Assembly (NCBI RefSeq): GCF_017592395.1
Contig: NZ_JAGFOU010000014.1
Coordinates: 24,467 to 88,466 of the forward strand
Direction: 5' to 3'
Length of the DNA stretch: 64,000 nt
Origin: Actinomyces bowdenii
GTDB lineage: Bacteria > Actinomycetota > Actinomycetes > Actinomycetales > Actinomycetaceae
The notes under the pieces are model-generated. The model saw only the letters and a list, made by a program, of their open reading frames with translations, made no database searches and had not been told where the DNA came from. This document shows positions 15,848-24,102 of the stretch, one piece after another. Every line of letters begins with the position of its first letter. The first letter of the stretch is position 1. The position numbers were made by a program, and so were the translations under genes.

Positions 15848-16549
15848 TCACCGCTGAGCCGCCCAGTAGTTCCCCATCGAGTCGAAGCGCATCAGGTGCA
15901 GATGATCGGGAGCAAGAGTAAGAGGCTCGCCCCGAATGCGGCCGGTGAGCTCATTGAGCGCGTGACGGAAATCTATCGGCGGCAACGGCACTGGCGGCTC
16001 GGGCCTGTAGTAGGCCAAAGTGATATGGGGAGTGAACGGCCCCGAGGGAACCATCTCATCGAAGAGGCTCCGGGCCCTCACCAACTTGCGATGCTCCTCC
16101 GCGTTCGCCGCCCTGAGGCCTATGGCGGCGCTCGTGTTCATCAGGTTGAAGACCGCCGTGCACACGGCACGGATGGGGCCGATGGCACGGGCCTGCGCAA
16201 CAAGCCGTGCCGCGATCGCCGTGCCGGACTCCATCACGGGCAGCACCTGCTCCCGGTTCGAGGAGGCATGGAGATCATGAAGCGTCACATGCGCCATCGC
16301 CGCGGGCAGCGGCTGGGACAGCGACTCACCGAAGCGCAGGTGGAGTTCATCGGCGATGGCTCCAGCGAGCCCCATCACCCGAGCGTCGAGGAAGTAGGCG
16401 ATCGTATCCCCATGAAAAGGCTGGAGCGCACCACACCCCGGGGCTATTTTCTCCTTCAAGGACGCAGGGAGCCCGAACACCGGCTCATCAGGAACGGAGT
16501 CGCTCTGGAACGACGTGATGCGCTCATCGAACTCCTGCAGCTCTTCCAC
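15848..16549 (-). CDS. 2H phosphoesterase-like (LigT/2'-5' RNA ligase fold) protein
   Basis: A 233-residue protein with the two HxT motifs of the 2H phosphoesterase superfamily: HVTLHDLHA near residue 87 and HITLAYYRPEP near residue 175. This fold hydrolyses or forms 2'-5' or cyclic phosphodiester bonds in RNA or nucleotide signals. The substrate is unknown. It starts with GTG preceded by AAGGAG at 6-nt spacing. It faces opposite to nifS and mnmA, which flank it, and looks lower in GC than they do. A role in tRNA metabolism or defence is possible but not shown. Confidence 0.75.
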   Translation of the reverse strand: MEELQEFDERITSFQSDSVPDEPVFGLPASLKEKIAPGCGALQPFHGDTIAYFLDARVMGLAGAIADELHLRFGESLSQPLPAAMAHVTLHDLHASSNREQVLPVMESGTAIAARLVAQARAIGPIRAVCTAVFNLMNTSAAIGLRAANAEEHRKLVRARSLFDEMVPSGPFTPHITLAYYRPEPPVPLPPIDFRHALNELTGRIRGEPLTLAPDHLHLMRFDSMGNYWAAQR

Positions 16550-16815
16550 TCAGGGCTCCTTTGACGAGAAGGTCATCGCATGTTGAATGCTTGACGATGA
16601 ACCGGATCATCAGGTGACCGCCTCCTCAGCGATCCTCCTCGGCTCATGCAGGGCCGCTACTGCGCTCGTATCAGGATGGCTTCAACCGCGCCGGGCCTCC
16701 CACATGCGCAGGATGGATGCGACGGGGAGTCGGTGGGCCCGAGGACGGTGGGCTGCGGTAGCCTGCCACGGCCGGCCCCGGTCCCGAGCATACGCCGTCG
16801 TCGAGGGAGGTTCCC

Positions 16816-17952
16816 ATGCGCGTCCTGGCCGCCCTGTCCGGCGGGGTCGACTCCGCCGTGGCCGCCGCGCGCGCCGTGGAGGCGGGCCACGAGGTGGTGG
16901 GCGTGCACATGGCCCTGTCCCGCCAGCGCGCCCAGAGCCGCTCGGGCTCGCGCGGCTGCTGCTCCATCGAGGACGCCTCCGATGCCCGCTGGGCCGCCCA
17001 GATCCTGGGCATCCCCTTCTACGTGTGGGACCTGTCCGAGGAGTTCGAGGATCTGGTGGTGGCCGATTTCCTGGCCGAGTACCGGGCCGGGCGCACCCCC
17101 AACCCGTGCGTGCGCTGCAATGAGCGGGTCAAGTTCGACGTCCTGCTCAGTCGCGCCCTGGCCATGGGATTCGACGCCGTGGCCACCGGCCACTACGCCC
17201 GCCTTGAGGGGGGCGCGGCCGCCGGGCGGCCCGGTGATGCCCGGGGCCTGGAGCTGAGCCGGGCGGCCGACGGCGCCAAGGACCAGTCCTACGTGCTGGC
17301 GGTCTCGGGGCGCCAGGGCCTGGCCCGGGCCCTGTTCCCCCTGGGCGACGCCCCCTCCAAGGCCGCCGTGCGCGCCGAGGCGCGGGCCCGGGGCCTGCCG
17401 GTGGCCGCCAAGCCCGACTCCTACGACATCTGCTTCGTGGCCGACGGCGACACCCGCGGCTTCCTGTCCCGCTCCCTGGGCGTGCGCGAGGGCGCCATGG
17501 TCTCCCCCGACGGCGAGGTGCTGGGCTCCCACGAGGGGTACTTCGGCTTCACCGTGGGCCAGCGCAAGGGGCTGGGGCTGGACCGCCCGGCCCCCGATGG
17601 CCGGCCCCGCTACGTCATCGAGACGCGCCCGGCCACCAACGAGGTCGTCGTCGGCCCCGCCGAGCTGCTCAGCCGCAGCCGGGTGGAGGGCACGGGCCTG
17701 GTGCTGCTGGCCGACCCCGAGGGGCTCGATCCCACCGGGACCGGCGGGGGCCCGCGCGGCTGGCGGGGCACGGCGGTCCAGGTGCGGGCCCACGGCCGGG
17801 CCGTGCCCGCCGACGTCGTGGTCGACGAGCGCGCCGCCACCCTGGTGGCCGAGCTGCACGAGCCCCTGCGGGGCCTGGCGGCCGGCCAGTCCGTCGTCGT
17901 CTACGGCGGGCCGGGCGGCGACCGGGTCCTCGCCCAGGCGACCCTCGCCTGA
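16816..17952 (+). CDS. mnmA: tRNA-specific 2-thiouridylase
   Basis: A 378-residue enzyme that installs 2-thiouridine at position 34 of Lys, Glu and Gln tRNAs using ATP and sulfur from a cysteine desulfurase. The PP-loop SGGVDS is at residues 8-13. The catalytic cysteines are C98 in PNPCVRCN and C206 in [13 protein letters not shown] 16816 follows GGGAGG. Its usual sulfur donor, nifS, lies upstream but is separated by two inserted genes. A TAGCCT hexamer near 16755 may be its own -10 element. Confidence 0.95.
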   Translation: MRVLAALSGGVDSAVAAARAVEAGHEVVGVHMALSRQRAQSRSGSRGCCSIEDASDARWAAQILGIPFYVWDLSEEFEDLVVADFLAEYRAGRTPNPCVRCNERVKFDVLLSRALAMGFDAVATGHYARLEGGAAAGRPGDARGLELSRAADGAKDQSYVLAVSGRQGLARALFPLGDAPSKAAVRAEARARGLPVAAKPDSYDICFVADGDTRGFLSRSLGVREGAMVSPDGEVLGSHEGYFGFTVGQRKGLGLDRPAPDGRPRYVIETRPATNEVVVGPAELLSRSRVEGTGLVLLADPEGLDPTGTGGGPRGWRGTAVQVRAHGRAVPADVVVDERAATLVAELHEPLRGLAAGQSVVVYGGPGGDRVLAQATLA

Positions 17953-17968
17953 CCCCTGTCACCCCAGT

Positions 17969-18036
17969 GCTGAGCCCGGCTCCCGCCGGACCGGACGGTG
18001 GCACCGCCGGTCCCGGTGGCAGGAGCCGGGCTCAGC
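17969..18036. terminator. bidirectional hairpin terminator
   Basis: GCTGAGCCCGGCTCC (17969-17983) and its exact complement (18022-18036) form a 15-bp stem, with a second GC-rich stem possible inside the 38-nt loop. It sits between convergent mnmA and the ABC permease gene. Confidence 0.7.
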
Positions 18037-18052
18037 GCGGGAGGCGATCGCC

Positions 18053-18868
18053 TCAGCGCAGCGAGGTGTGCTCCTCGATGGCGCGCACCGCCCACCAGCC
18101 CATGACCGCGGCCAGGATCCAGGTGGCGGGCAGGAAGCCCAGGCCCATGATCTGGGGGTCGGTGTCGGTGCGCACCGACTCCAGGAAGGGGCCGAGCATG
18201 AGCTCGGTGCCGATCTCCCCCGTGGTCAGGTCGATGCTGAGGGGCACCAGCATCATGGAGACCAGGACCACCACCTGGCTGACCCCGTAGAGGATGATGA
18301 AGCCGATGACGGGGGCGCCCAGGCCCAGGTGGTTCCAGCGGCCCTGCGCCCCGATGCTCATCAGGGCGGTGTCCATGACCATCCAGGCCAGGCACATGAG
18401 CAGGGCGGTGAGGGCCAGGAGCAGGCCCCGCCACACCCCGAGGGTCTCCACCGCCTGGCGCAGGGGCTCCCAGGCCTGGGACAGGCCGACCCCCTGGATG
18501 TGCGCGTTGACGAGGAAGGCCACCGCCACTCCCGCCAGGCTGACGACGGCCGCCACGGCCGAGGCCAGCACGCCATAGGCGACCTTGGCGGCGTAGACGA
18601 GGCGCCCCCGCACCGGGATGACCATGGTCAGGTAGCCGCGCTGGCCGTACATGGACTGCCAGTACTCCACGAGGCAGTGGATGAACACGGCGTAGGCGGG
18701 AACCATGAAGGCCCCGATTGCCAGGAGCATCGCGAAGGGGCTCAGCACGGGGACATCGAGCAGGCCGACGCCGATGAGCCCGGCCCCCACCAGGAGGCAG
18801 ACCCCGAGGATGGTCAGGTGGGTGCGGGCCAGGCAGCGGGCCTCTTGGGCGAGCAGTGCGGTGAGCAT
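18053..18868 (-). CDS. ABC-2 type transporter permease
   Basis: A 271-residue integral membrane protein with about six hydrophobic spans, the usual size for an ABC-2 permease. Its start overlaps the stop of the ATPase gene, and a GntR regulator lies upstream in the same operon. That set (YtrA-type GntR, ATPase, permease) is commonly linked to antibiotic or cell-envelope stress export. The substrate is not visible. Confidence 0.85.
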   Translation of the reverse strand: MLTALLAQEARCLARTHLTILGVCLLVGAGLIGVGLLDVPVLSPFAMLLAIGAFMVPAYAVFIHCLVEYWQSMYGQRGYLTMVIPVRGRLVYAAKVAYGVLASAVAAVVSLAGVAVAFLVNAHIQGVGLSQAWEPLRQAVETLGVWRGLLLALTALLMCLAWMVMDTALMSIGAQGRWNHLGLGAPVIGFIILYGVSQVVVLVSMMLVPLSIDLTTGEIGTELMLGPFLESVRTDTDPQIMGLGFLPATWILAAVMGWWAVRAIEEHTSLR

Positions 18869-19677
18869 CAGCGGTACTCCTTGCGGAACAGGGCGTCCAG
18901 GCTCATGCCGTGGGCCTGGCGCAGGTCGTCGGCGTCGCCGGCCAGGAACAGCCGGCCGTCCCTGAGGAGGACGGCCGAGTCGATGACGGGCTCGACGTCG
19001 GCGATGAGGTGGGTGGAGATGATCATGAGGGCCTGGGAGTCGAAGTCGGTGAGGACCCCGTCCAGGATGATGTCGCGGGCGGCGGGGTCGACCCCGGAGA
19101 TCGGCTCATCCAGGAGGTAGACGCGGGCGCGCCGCGACATGGCCAGGGAGATGCGCAGCTTCTCGCCCATGCCCTTGCTCATCTCCTTCAGGCTCCGATC
19201 GGCGGGCAGTCGGAAGAAATCGATGAGGCGCCGGGCCTTATCGGCGTCGAAGTCGGGGAAGAACCGGGAGAACAGGGCCACGGACTGCTCGGGGGTCTGG
19301 GATGGGGCCAGGAAGGAGGCATCGGGCAGGAAGGAGACCAGGGCCTTGGAGGCCGGCCCCGGGGCGTGCCCGGCGATGCGCACGCTGCCCCGGTAGTCCG
19401 ACAGGACGCCGGCCAGGATCTTCAGCAGCGTGGTCTTGCCGCAGCCATTGGCCCCCATGAGGCCCACGATGCGCCCGGCGGGCAGCTCCAGGCTCAGGTC
19501 CTGCAGGGCCGGCCTGCCGCGGTAGGCCTTGGTCAGGCGGCTGATGGTGATGATCGGCGGAGCGCCGTCGAAGGAGGCGATGGATGCCGAGGCCAGCGGC
19601 GTCGGCGGCAGTGCGGCGGGAGGCGTGGTGGTCGGTGGCCGCTGATCGGCGGTCCTGGCGGTGGGTGATGCGCTCAT
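18868..19677 (-). CDS. ABC transporter ATP-binding protein
   Basis: A 269-residue ATPase with an N-terminal low-complexity Thr/Pro extension of about 45 residues. Walker A is GANGCGKTT and Walker B is VYLLDEPISGVDP. The signature region reads SKGMGEKLRIS in place of a canonical LSGGQ, as seen in several ABC-2 export ATPases. It powers the permease encoded next. The start ATG overlaps the GntR stop (ATGA), giving translational coupling. Confidence 0.9.
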   Translation of the reverse strand: MSASPTARTADQRPPTTTPPAALPPTPLASASIASFDGAPPIITISRLTKAYRGRPALQDLSLELPAGRIVGLMGANGCGKTTLLKILAGVLSDYRGSVRIAGHAPGPASKALVSFLPDASFLAPSQTPEQSVALFSRFFPDFDADKARRLIDFFRLPADRSLKEMSKGMGEKLRISLAMSRRARVYLLDEPISGVDPAARDIILDGVLTDFDSQALMIISTHLIADVEPVIDSAVLLRDGRLFLAGDADDLRQAHGMSLDALFRKEYR

Positions 19678-20060
19678 GGTGCTTCTCCTGGGTTGGGGTC
19701 GTCGTGCGCCGCCCAGCGCTCGGCCAGGACGGCACTCGCCTGGGCGAGGTCCATGCCCAGGGCGGCGACGGCGTTGATGTAGGTGTCGGTGGCGGCTCCG
19801 GCCAGCTCGCTCCGGGCCGCGTCGAGGGCCGCGGGATCCGCGGTGACGAAGCGGCCGGCGGTGCGCTCGGCGGCGCACAGCCCGGTGCGGTCGAGCTCGG
19901 CCAGGGCGCGCTGGACGGTGTTGGGGTTGACGCCGGCGGCCGTGGCGAGCTCGCGCACGCTGGGGATCCGGCTTCCCGGTGGCCACTGGCCGGAGACGAT
20001 GCGCACTCGGAAGTCGTCGACCAGCTGGATCCAGATGGGTCGGGCGTCGTCGATCCGCAT
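19674..20060 (-). CDS. GntR-family (YtrA-like) transcriptional regulator
   Basis: A 128-residue regulator with an N-terminal winged helix (IWIQLVDDFRVRIVSGQWPPG, then IPSVRELATAAGVNPNTVQRALAEL) and a short helical C-terminus, the compact YtrA architecture. GGAGG lies 5 nt before ATG 20060. It is the first gene of the ABC operon and almost certainly autoregulates through the palindrome at 20131-20152. Confidence 0.92.
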   Translation of the reverse strand: MRIDDARPIWIQLVDDFRVRIVSGQWPPGSRIPSVRELATAAGVNPNTVQRALAELDRTGLCAAERTAGRFVTADPAALDAARSELAGAATDTYINAVAALGMDLAQASAVLAERWAAHDDPNPGEAP

Positions 20061-20130
20061 CGCGCCTCCTGGGTGGCGGTGGATAGGGGCGGGGCTCATG
20101 AGCGCAGCGGAGGGGGCTCGTCAGCCACCT

Positions 20131-20177
20131 CTGTATTACTGCACTAATACAGTGACACACTGGCGGCGGGGCGTCAA
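20131..20177 (-). promoter_or_regulatory. GntR operator and operon promoter
   Basis: CTGTATTA-ctgcac-TAATACAG (20131-20152) is a perfect 8-bp-arm palindrome 70 bp upstream of the GntR start. A TTGACG -35-like hexamer on the minus strand lies at 20172-20177, so the palindrome covers the -10 region. This is the layout expected for autorepression. Confidence 0.7.
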
Positions 20178-20193
20178 GCCCCGCCCCGCCGCC

Positions 20194-21387
20194 TCATCGG
20201 CCGCGGCGCCGCCTGTCGGCCCGCTCGCGCACGCCTCGATTGATGAGGTGGCCGAACCCGTGGGCCTCGAGGCGGGCGATGAGGGTGGGCACATCCGTGC
20301 GCAGGGCGAGGGCCGCCCGCTCCAGGTGCCACTCGTGCTCGGCCAGCTGCGACAGCAAGTGGACGCGGCGGGCCTGCCCCTGGGACAGGCGCATCGTGGA
20401 CAGGTACAGCACCTCACCGTCCTGCCGCATGAGCCGCTCCCCGATGTGATTGGCGGCGGACAGGTCAAGGTCGGTGATGAACCGGTCCAGGGTCATGCCC
20501 CCGAGCCTGTAGACGGCCTCGGTGCGCAGGCCGCGCTCCCGCCAGTCCCCCAGGAGCAGGTCGTGGGTGGTCCGCGCCCACTGACGGCGCAGCGACTCCA
20601 GGCCCTCACGCAGTCGGGCGAGGCTGCTGGCCCCAGCCATGTGCGGGGCCGCATCCAGTGGCTGGTCCGGGATGTCCATGCAGGCATAGGCGACCATGAG
20701 CTCGCCGTACATGTCGTCCAGGAGCGTGCGGTGCACGAGCCGGTAGTCCTGGGCGCTGGGCATGACGAAGACGGCCATGAGGGCCTCAGCGGCGTAGATC
20801 AGCGCCCCCACCTGCTCGTGGTGGAGCTCGAAGGTCCGCAGCGCCGTGTCATACCCGGGGACCATCCAGCCGCGCGCCATCGACTCCTGGCGGCACATGA
20901 GCCCATGGCGCTGGAAGTCCTGGGACAGCTCGGGCCAGGCGATGGAGGGCGGGGCGAAGTGGAGGGCCAGCAGTCCCTCCATCGCCAGGTGCTGGGGCAG
21001 GAGGCGCAGGGCCCGGTCGTCCTGCCGCTTGCGCAGGCGGTGGAGCTCCTCCACGCACCTCCAGGAGCCGGGGCCCTCGTCCCGGCCCCGATCCCCATGC
21101 CGACCACCGCGCTCATGCCCGCGCCCGCCCTCCCTCAGGACCTGGGCGCCCACCGCCGGGCCCCACCGCAGCGTCAGGGCGTGGGGCACGAAGGAGACGT
21201 AGGAGGCCCCTCCGGGAAGGTCGGGCAGGTCGATCGCCTTGAGGCCCGGGGGCATGGCAGCGCGCGACAGGCGCACATCGTGGCACTCCCGCTCGCGCAG
21301 CAGCGGCACGATGCGCAGGGCGCCGCAGACCTGCGAGGGCGCGGGCACCAGGCCGGTCAGGGCCAGGGGCGGGCCGGGGCTACGCAT
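20194..21387 (-). CDS. ARPP-2-like protein partner of TROVE/vWA protein
   Basis: A 397-residue cytoplasmic protein. The N-terminal part (LTGLVPAPSQVCGALRIVPLL, and further on YVSFVPHALTLRWG) resembles the ARPP-2 domain reported next to TROVE/vWA genes in actinobacteria. The middle is helical and hydrophobic (LALHFAPPSIAWPELSQDF, YAAEALMAVFVMPSAQ). The C-terminus has a Fis-like helix-turn-helix pattern (TDVPTLIARLEAHGFGHLI) and a basic tail. Its start overlaps the end of the TROVE-like gene by 8 bp, so the two are translationally coupled. Function is unknown; an RNP-quality-control or defence role is inference only. Confidence 0.6.
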   Translation of the reverse strand: MRSPGPPLALTGLVPAPSQVCGALRIVPLLRERECHDVRLSRAAMPPGLKAIDLPDLPGGASYVSFVPHALTLRWGPAVGAQVLREGGRGHERGGRHGDRGRDEGPGSWRCVEELHRLRKRQDDRALRLLPQHLAMEGLLALHFAPPSIAWPELSQDFQRHGLMCRQESMARGWMVPGYDTALRTFELHHEQVGALIYAAEALMAVFVMPSAQDYRLVHRTLLDDMYGELMVAYACMDIPDQPLDAAPHMAGASSLARLREGLESLRRQWARTTHDLLLGDWRERGLRTEAVYRLGGMTLDRFITDLDLSAANHIGERLMRQDGEVLYLSTMRLSQGQARRVHLLSQLAEHEWHLERAALALRTDVPTLIARLEAHGFGHLINRGVRERADRRRRGR

Positions 21388-22804
21388 CCGCACCCTCCAG
21401 GAAGCGGTGCGCGCACCGGGCCAGGTAGTCCTCCAGCTCCGCCAGGGCGTGGAGCCCCGGCTGGAGGTGACAGGCCATGCCCAGCAGCGCCGGCAGGTCC
21501 TCGCCATTGCGCACCCCGAGGGCGGGGGCCAGGGGACTGAGGCTGCGGACCTGCAGGCTCAGGGGGTCGAAGACCGGGTTGAGGTGGATGACCACCAGCC
21601 CCTCCACCAGGCGGCGGGCCTGGTGGAGGACGGCGTGGAAGGCGCCGGGAGGATCGTTCTCGACGCCGTCGGAGACCACGACCACGACGGCGGCGCCCCA
21701 GTCGAGGGCATCCAGGAGCCGCTCGGCCAGGTTGGTGCGCCCCTGCGGACGCGGCACAGCGCCCGCCGCCACCGGATGAGTCCAGAACCCCCGGTAGCCC
21801 CGCACGCCCTCGCGCAGCAGCGCATCGACCGCCCAGGCCACCGCCAGGGGTCGGTTGCGCTTCTGCCTGGAGCCCGAGGAGGAGTAGGAGTTGTCCAGGA
21901 CAGCGGCCACCGGGCCATGAGCCGCGGTCCCTGAGGCGCGGCCGGTCCCCCGGCCGATGAGCAGCGGTCCGCTGCGCTGAAGGACGCTGCGGGCCGCACT
22001 GGGCATCCACGTGGCCTGAGCGGGGCTGAGCGCGGGCAGGGTCAGCAGGTATGAGGCCAGCTCGGTCAGGCTCTGGCGCGAGGGATCCACCATCCCCTCC
22101 CCCGCGCGACGGGCCAGCCGCAGGCGCTCACGGTCGGTCAGCCGCGCCTCCATGCGGCATGCCAGCGCCTCAGGAGCCAGGTCATGGCGGGCGGCCAGGC
22201 CCAGGGCCACGGTGTAGGGCAACTCGTCCAGGGCCGAGGCGCTGAAGTGCGCGCGGCGGTAGGCGTCCAGGAGGGGCGAGGCGAAGGCCTCGTCGTGCGA
22301 GCCGAAGAGGAAGCGCTCCAGCTCGCCGTCGGGCCGCACATGGGCGTGGCGCATGGCGGCGGCGACCTTGCGCCGGTACTTGACTGCCTGGAATTCCATG
22401 TCGGGGTGCTGGGCGATGTAGTCGCGCACCAGTGCCCGGCTACGGCGGTTGTTGACGCGCCCGCGGCGAAGTCGCGCGGTGAGCCTCCAGAAGCGCTGGG
22501 GCGGCAGGCGGCGCACGGCGGCCCGCAGCAGGGCGTCCTCCTCCGCCCTGAGCCCCTCGGGGGCCTCCCGGCCGGTGGACAGCAGGCCGACGACGATCTC
22601 CACTGCATGGGCATCGTTGATCCCCGCCGCCAGGAGCCTGGCGTACAGGCGCCGGTAGTTGCCGCGCACATACTCATGGAGAAAGGCCATGGCCTCGCGC
22701 TGCTGGGAGGCGGTGGAGGCGAACTCGGCCTGGGCGGTGGAGGCGAAGGCGGCGTTGAGGAAGGTCAGGAGGTCCTCGCGCGCGACCTCCTCGGCGCTCA
22801 TCAT
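21380..22804 (-). CDS. TROVE/von Willebrand A-type protein (Ro60/Rsr-like)
   Basis: A 474-residue protein with an all-helical, HEAT-like N-terminal part (about residues 1-290) and a C-terminal vWA domain. The MIDAS-like DNSYSSSGS (about residue 316) and VVVVSDGVEND are metal-site motifs of vWA folds. Helical ring plus vWA is the architecture of Ro60 and bacterial Rsr, which bind misfolded RNA and Y RNAs. Tandem ATG codons at 22804 and 22801 follow a GGGAGA. No rtcB or rtcA is nearby. The assignment rests on architecture; sequence identity to classical Ro60 is weak. Confidence 0.6.
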   Translation of the reverse strand: MMSAEEVAREDLLTFLNAAFASTAQAEFASTASQQREAMAFLHEYVRGNYRRLYARLLAAGINDAHAVEIVVGLLSTGREAPEGLRAEEDALLRAAVRRLPPQRFWRLTARLRRGRVNNRRSRALVRDYIAQHPDMEFQAVKYRRKVAAAMRHAHVRPDGELERFLFGSHDEAFASPLLDAYRRAHFSASALDELPYTVALGLAARHDLAPEALACRMEARLTDRERLRLARRAGEGMVDPSRQSLTELASYLLTLPALSPAQATWMPSAARSVLQRSGPLLIGRGTGRASGTAAHGPVAAVLDNSYSSSGSRQKRNRPLAVAWAVDALLREGVRGYRGFWTHPVAAGAVPRPQGRTNLAERLLDALDWGAAVVVVVSDGVENDPPGAFHAVLHQARRLVEGLVVIHLNPVFDPLSLQVRSLSPLAPALGVRNGEDLPALLGMACHLQPGLHALAELEDYLARCAHRFLEGADA

Positions 22805-23119
22805 CGAGGTCTCCCGAGGTCGGCGGCATGAGGACGGGGGCGCCCGGGGAGAGGCGGGGTGATGCAGAGGTGGCTCTGTCCGGAAGAGGGCTCGGGAATC
22901 ACCCCTGAGTCCCACGGGCGCCAGGGCGCAGTGTAGACGGGCGGGCGGCCTCCTCCCATGGGGAGTTCTGCCCACCCCGGTCGCCCACGACCCGCCCGGC
23001 CGCGGTTTGCGAGTTCGGGGTACAGAATGCGATGACCCCGCACTCGCATTCTGTACCCCGAACTCGCTATCCGCTCCACTACCCCACGACCAGAAATGTG
23101 GAGAGCCCGGAGCCCCCGC
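22805..23119. other. intergenic region upstream of the TROVE-like gene
   Basis: The 315-bp gap contains two structured stretches. GGGGTGAT (22857-22863 plus the preceding G) pairs with ATCACCCC (22898-22905) around an inner CAGAG/CTCTG hairpin. A long hairpin of family A lies at 23009-23067. No coding frame is convincing. Confidence 0.5.
23009..23067. repeat. 24-bp perfect inverted repeat, hairpin family A copy 2
   Basis: Positions 23009-23032 and 23044-23067 are perfect reverse complements over 24 bp with an 11-nt loop. The arm reads GCGAGTTCGGGGTACAGAAT then GCGA. Compared with the copy at 7528-7588, three arm bases differ and all three are compensated in the opposite arm. Confidence 0.9.
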
Positions 23120-24013
23120 TCAGGAGGTGCGCTCCAGGTGCCGGTGCCCCGTGAGCTCCACCCCCAGGACGCTGAACCACGGGGCGGGCATCACCGCCAC
23201 CAGGCACAGGGCGATCGAGACCCCGGCGGCCAGGACCGCGGCGGCCCCATGCCACCAGCCGTGCTCGGCGTGCAGGGCCTGGACGGACTGGGAGGCGCCC
23301 ACGACGACCTCCCCCAGGGAGATGATGGTCAGCAGCCCATAGCGCTCGGCGATGTGGTGGGCGTGGAAGGGCGTGGCCCCGAAGCGGCGCCACAGCAGCA
23401 CGGGCGCACCCAGCTCCAGGCCGAACAGCGCCACCGAGACCAGGAGGAGGCCCGTGAAATGGAGCTCGACGGCGCAGGTGGCGATCCACAGCACCTGGAT
23501 CAGCGCGGTCCACGCGGCATTGGCGCGGCACAGGCCCGGATTGGTCCCGGCTCGGGCAGCCCGCAGCCACAGGCCCGCCATGGCCGCACGCATGACGACG
23601 TAGCCGGCCACCATCATCGTGCTCTCCATGCGCCAGGAGTCGCCGAGGCCGGCGAAGAGGTCGGGGATCCCCGCGGTCAGCAGCAGGACGCCCGCCATCT
23701 GCACCGCGGTCGCCAGGCGCACGCCCCAGTCAAAGGCCGAGACGAACCAGATGTGGTTCATCCACGCCCACACCACGGCGAACTGGACGAAGCCGAAGGC
23801 GGCCAATCCCGCCAGGACGTGGCCGCCGGCCAGGGCATGGGCGAGCTGGACGCCCGCGGTGGCGAAGGCCACCACGATGGTCAGGTCGTAGAGCAGCTCC
23901 AGGGTGGTGGCCGTGCGGCCCCGCTCCTCGGGGTCGCGCCCCACCATGGGGCTCAAGGCGCGGAGGGGCCGTCGCACTCCGACCACCTGGTCCGTGGTCG
24001 CCTCCTTGCTCAT
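23120..24013 (-). CDS. LtrA-like low temperature requirement membrane protein
   Basis: A 297-residue polytopic membrane protein of the low-temperature-requirement A family. The N-terminal TTLELLYDLTIVVAFATAG segment and the ERYGLLTIISLGEVVVG segment are the family hallmarks. About seven membrane spans are visible. Typical members are 360-400 residues, and here the frame ends about 25 residues after the seventh span, so the protein is short at the C-terminus. Biochemical function is unknown. The start MSKEATTDQ has only a weak ribosome site. Confidence 0.8.
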   Translation of the reverse strand: MSKEATTDQVVGVRRPLRALSPMVGRDPEERGRTATTLELLYDLTIVVAFATAGVQLAHALAGGHVLAGLAAFGFVQFAVVWAWMNHIWFVSAFDWGVRLATAVQMAGVLLLTAGIPDLFAGLGDSWRMESTMMVAGYVVMRAAMAGLWLRAARAGTNPGLCRANAAWTALIQVLWIATCAVELHFTGLLLVSVALFGLELGAPVLLWRRFGATPFHAHHIAERYGLLTIISLGEVVVGASQSVQALHAEHGWWHGAAAVLAAGVSIALCLVAVMPAPWFSVLGVELTGHRHLERTS

Positions 24014-24102
24014 CCCCGCATCATCGCATCCCCACCCCCCTGATCCCGCATCGGCCGACGGGAGCGGCGGGACGGGGAGGGGCGATCGCGGACCGGGCCG
24101 GC

